A stretch of 31,207 bases of DNA from JAVBSC01 sp031547305 (GTDB lineage Bacteria > Desulfobacterota > Desulfovibrionia > Desulfovibrionales > Desulfovibrionaceae), in the NCBI GenBank assembly GCA_031547305.1, contig JAVBSC010000009.1:1-31207 (forward strand). The letters run 5' to 3'. Shown here in pieces: positions 31,136 through 31,207 of this stretch. The notes under the pieces were generated by a model. That model did no database searches and was not told where the DNA came from. It saw nothing but the letters and a program-made list of their open reading frames with translations. Within the stretch, counting starts at the first letter, position 1; every line of letters begins with the position of its first letter. The position numbers and the translations under genes are program-made.

Positions 31136-31207
31136 CCTTGGAACCCATACGGCGCGGGCCGCTTGAGCGGGGGGGGGACGGGGGCGGCCCCGAGAGTGGG
31201 GGGCGGG

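Noticed and set aside
1..31207. CRISPR arrays, tRNA or rRNA genes, prophage or integrase genes
   Set aside because: No regular direct repeats with spacers, no clover-leaf candidates and no integrase, terminase or capsid motifs were seen by eye. A tRNAscan or CRISPR search was not run.

Overview
The window reads as a GC-rich (roughly 60%), gene-dense bacterial segment, most like a Desulfovibrio-type sulfate- or sulfonate-reducing deltaproteobacterium. The hints are DctPQM transport, the pyrKD pair, PaaK, BioY, a TtuA-like thiolase and GC-rich hairpin repeats between genes. This placement is an inference; there is no rRNA or other taxonomic marker. No rRNA, tRNA or CRISPR array was seen. Both ends are C- or G-runs inside intergenic repeats, so the window may be a whole contig broken at repeats.

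Region 1 (176-10889, + strand) is a sugar or sugar-acid catabolic island. An ABC importer (two permeases at 176-1854, ATPase at 3056) surrounds a zinc alcohol dehydrogenase (2083). A class II ketose-bisphosphate aldolase (4182), a PfkB kinase resembling sulfofructose kinase YihV (5037) and a TIM-barrel isomerase/epimerase (5997) follow. A complete TRAP transporter comes next (dctP 6967, dctQ 9076, dctM 9576), with a second TIM-barrel isomerase (8054) between dctP and dctQ. Terminators follow the kinase and dctP. The likely logic is uptake, oxidation or isomerisation, phosphorylation and aldol cleavage. The substrate cannot be fixed from sequence, and no ABC substrate-binding protein is present.

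Region 2 (11049-14481) holds ridA, a DUF985 cupin, bioY, a degenerate receiver-TPR protein and a coiled-coil zinc-ribbon protein.

Region 3 (14530-17368) is a surface-glycan and decay zone. It has an AT-rich, probably acquired methyltransferase behind a family 2 glycosyltransferase, then a glpC-like pseudogene with a frameshift and an internal deletion, then a MITE-like repeat that abuts rlmN.

Region 4 (17365-22471) carries rlmN, paaK and a small membrane protein as a minus-strand operon, a DMT exporter, and a GT92-like glycosyltransferase with a helical-repeat tail.

Region 5 (22668-31084, + strand) has the overlapping trio fxsA, rhomboid protease and comEC, a second copy of the MITE-like repeat, and pyrK and pyrD. 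These are followed by a ubiquitin-like sulfur carrier with a TtuA-type tRNA thiolase, and finally an NlpC/P60 lipoprotein. GC-rich hairpin repeats occupy most gaps from pyrK onward.
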